Assembly: GCF_030733685.1 (NCBI RefSeq)
Contig: NZ_JASHIM010000004.1
Coordinates: 144,913-208,912 of the forward strand
Direction: 5' to 3'
Source of the DNA: Roseovarius sp. MMSF_3281
GTDB lineage: Bacteria; Pseudomonadota; Alphaproteobacteria; Rhodobacterales; Rhodobacteraceae
Length of the DNA stretch: 64,000 nt
Below are positions 62,724 to 64,000 of the stretch, piece by piece (position 1 is the first letter of the stretch; each line of letters starts with the position of its first letter). The notes under the pieces are model-generated. The model was given only the letters and a program-made list of their open reading frames with translations. It made no database searches and was not told the DNA's origin. The position numbers and the translations under genes were made by a program.

Positions 62724-63595
62724 CGCGTCGGAACAGGCTCTTCCCCGCGATAGTCATAGAATCCACGGCCCGCCTTGCGGCCAAGCCATCCGGCCTCGAC
62801 GTATTTGGTGAGCAGGGGGCAGGGGCGATACTTGGTGTCGGCCAGCCCGTCGTGCAGCACGTTCATGATCGCCAGACAGGTATCTAATCCAATGAAATCA
62901 GCAAGTTCCAAGGGGCCCATGGGGTGATTGGCGCCCAGTTTCATGGATTGGTCGATGGATTTCACGGTGCCGACACCTTCGTAGAGGGTATAGACCGCCT
63001 CGTTGATCATCGGCATCAGGATCCGGTTGACGATAAAGGCCGGGAAATCCTCGGCGCTGGCGGCGGTTTTTCCAAGCTTTTCAACGACTTGAAGGCAGGC
63101 GTCATAGGTGGGTTTGTCGGTGGCGATGCCGCGGATAAGCTCCACCAATTGCATCACGGGCACGGGGTTCATGAAGTGGAAGCCCATGAAGCGTTCGGGG
63201 CGGTCTGTGCCGCTGGCCAGACGGGTGATCGAGATCGACGAGGTGTTCGATGTCAGGATCGTGTGATCCTGAAGATGTGGCACAAGTTCTTGAAAAATAG
63301 CGGTTTTTACCGCTTCCTTCTCGGTCGCGGCCTCGATGACGAGGTCGGTCTGGCCAAGGTCGGTCAGGGTCAGGGTGGGCGAAATGCGCGCAAGGGCGGC
63401 ATCCATTTCCTCCTGCGCCATCTTATCGCGGCTGACTTGCCGTTCCATGTTCTTGCGAACGGTGTCCAGCCCCTTATCAAGCGCATCCTGCGAAATATCG
63501 TTGAGCAGGACATTATATCCAGCAATTGCAAGGACATGGGCGATACCGTTGCCCATCTGGCCCGCGCCGATCACGCCGATTTTCTGGATTTCCAT
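62720..63595 (-). CDS. 3-hydroxybutyryl-CoA dehydrogenase
   Basis: A 291-residue enzyme starting MEIQKIGVIGAGQMGNGIAH with the NAD-binding motif. Catalytic His is in GFHFMNPVPVMQLVELI with upstream SNTSSISITRLA; the C-terminal domain has DRIL-like VNRILMPMINEAVY and LGANHPMGPLELADFIGLD. It oxidises 3-hydroxybutyryl-CoA to acetoacetyl-CoA in PHB or short-chain fatty-acid metabolism. AGGG precedes the ATG at 63595. It lies downstream of etfA on the same strand, an arrangement common in Rhodobacterales, but a terminator separates the two. Confidence 0.93.
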   Translation of the reverse strand: MEIQKIGVIGAGQMGNGIAHVLAIAGYNVLLNDISQDALDKGLDTVRKNMERQVSRDKMAQEEMDAALARISPTLTLTDLGQTDLVIEAATEKEAVKTAIFQELVPHLQDHTILTSNTSSISITRLASGTDRPERFMGFHFMNPVPVMQLVELIRGIATDKPTYDACLQVVEKLGKTAASAEDFPAFIVNRILMPMINEAVYTLYEGVGTVKSIDQSMKLGANHPMGPLELADFIGLDTCLAIMNVLHDGLADTKYRPCPLLTKYVEAGWLGRKAGRGFYDYRGEEPVPTR

Positions 63596-63670
63596 GGGGT
63601 GCCCTTCCACTTGATTTGGCCAAAGCATAGGCCCCTGAACCGGGGCGCTGCAAGGGCCGGTTTCAATCAA

Positions 63671-63695
63671 AAGGCCCGCCGGTAGGGCGGGCCTT
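63671..63695 (-). terminator. Intrinsic terminator after etfA
   Basis: Ten-bp stem AAGGCCCGCC / GGCGGGCCTT with loop GGTAG; on the minus strand it is followed by TTTTGATTG. It lies 96 bp after the etfA stop, beyond the GTAC array, and 75 bp before the 3-hydroxybutyryl-CoA dehydrogenase start. Confidence 0.75.
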
Positions 63696-63702
63696 GAGTT
63701 TT

Positions 63703-63778
63703 GTACGTTTTGTACGTTTTGGACGCTGATTTTGTACAGAAATCCGGGGCGTCCCGAATACTTCTGTACATTTTGTAC
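63703..63778. repeat. GTAC palindrome array 3 (3' of etfA)
   Basis: Five GTAC sites in 76 bp: two TTTTGTACG-like units, TTTTGTACAG followed by AAATCCGGGGCG, then CTGTACA and TTTTGTACAAAA. It lies 13 bp after the etfA stop and aligns, in inverted orientation, with the left half of array 2. Confidence 0.8.
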
Positions 63779-63790
63779 AAAACGCCGCTG

Positions 63791-64000
63791 TTACCCCAGC
63801 TTTTCGGTGAGTTCCGGCACTGCCTCGAAGAGGTCGGCGACGAGGCCGTAATCGGCCACCTGGAAGATCGGCGCTTCTTCGTCCTTGTTGATGGCTACGA
63901 TGATCTTGGAGTCCTTCATCCCGGCAAGGTGCTGAATGGCGCCCGAGATGCCGATGGCGACGTAAAGCTCGGGGGCGACCACCTTGCCGGTCTGGCCCAC
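63791..64000 (-). CDS. etfA: Electron transfer flavoprotein alpha subunit, C-terminal part
   Basis: Only the last 69 residues are inside the window; the gene continues beyond base 64000. The visible part [20 protein letters not shown], then [20 protein letters not shown] and [20 protein letters not shown], is the FAD-binding C-terminal domain of EtfA. ETF takes electrons from acyl-CoA dehydrogenases such as the one at 48429 and passes them to ETF-ubiquinone oxidoreductase. Confidence 0.95.
   Translation of the reverse strand: MGQTGKVVAPELYVAIGISGAIQHLAGMKDSKIIVAINKDEEAPIFQVADYGLVADLFEAVPELTEKLG

Overview
The window is high-GC chromosomal DNA of a marine-type alphaproteobacterium, most likely the Roseobacter group of Rhodobacteraceae. 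Reasons: four complete TRAP transporters in 45 kb, CbiZ-type cobamide salvage, the order pckA / chvI-chvG / hprK-rapZ-EIIA-HPr, and a carnitine dehydrogenase fused to a thioesterase. No tRNA, rRNA, CRISPR array, transposase or phage gene was recognised. The density is about 60 genes, mostly in tightly packed operons with 1-11 bp overlaps.

Layout. 0-2.3 kb: end of a BtuCD-type cobamide importer with cbiZ, followed by a 45-codon remnant of an acyl-CoA synthetase gene. 2.8-6.3 kb: TeaABCD-like TRAP transporter plus universal stress protein (ectoine-type compatible solutes). 6.6-14.7 kb: siderophore uptake island; a binding protein, two permeases and an ATPase lie between two paralogous TonB-dependent receptors, with a DUF2218 protein. 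14.9-27.7 kb: amino-acid/hydantoin island; LysR plus aminotransferase plus RidA, then LysR plus aspartate-dehydrogenase-like protein, PLP ammonia-lyase, D-carbamoylase, TRAP transporter, D-hydantoinase, hydantoin racemase and a 2-hydroxyacid dehydrogenase. 27.9-29.7 kb: lepA. 30.4-36.3 kb: GMC oxidoreductase divergent from a Tat-exported TRAP system and an IclR regulator. 36.4-44.9 kb: a cache-type histidine kinase, dctB-dctD and the dctPQM C4-dicarboxylate TRAP operon. 45.3-54.3 kb: an eight-cistron minus-strand operon for gamma-butyrobetaine/carnitine catabolism and a divergent GlxA/CdhR-type regulator. 54.4-61.8 kb: pckA, chvI-chvG, hprK, rapZ, EIIA, HPr and an acyltransferase. 61.9-64 kb: a sulfotransferase-like gene, 3-hydroxybutyryl-CoA dehydrogenase and the end of etfA.

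How the genes work together. The carnitine operon encodes a plausible complete route: CoA ligation of gamma-butyrobetaine, dehydrogenation, hydration, oxidation of carnitine, cleavage of dehydrocarnitine with acetyl-CoA, and release of glycine betaine. The hydantoin island imports and hydrolyses a 5-substituted hydantoin to a D-amino acid, and carries four enzymes suited to amino/imino-acid conversion. DctB/DctD would sense C4-dicarboxylates and drive dctPQM from tandem palindromic sites and a sigma-54-like promoter, but this DctD lacks the GAFTGA loop and the P-loop lysine.

The most unusual material is non-coding: three copies of a 118-bp two-hairpin element whose end supplies the stop codon of a neighbouring gene, three 3'-flanking arrays of GTAC palindromes, a run of four back-to-back palindromes after dctD, and a 202-bp element with 36-bp terminal inverted repeats.
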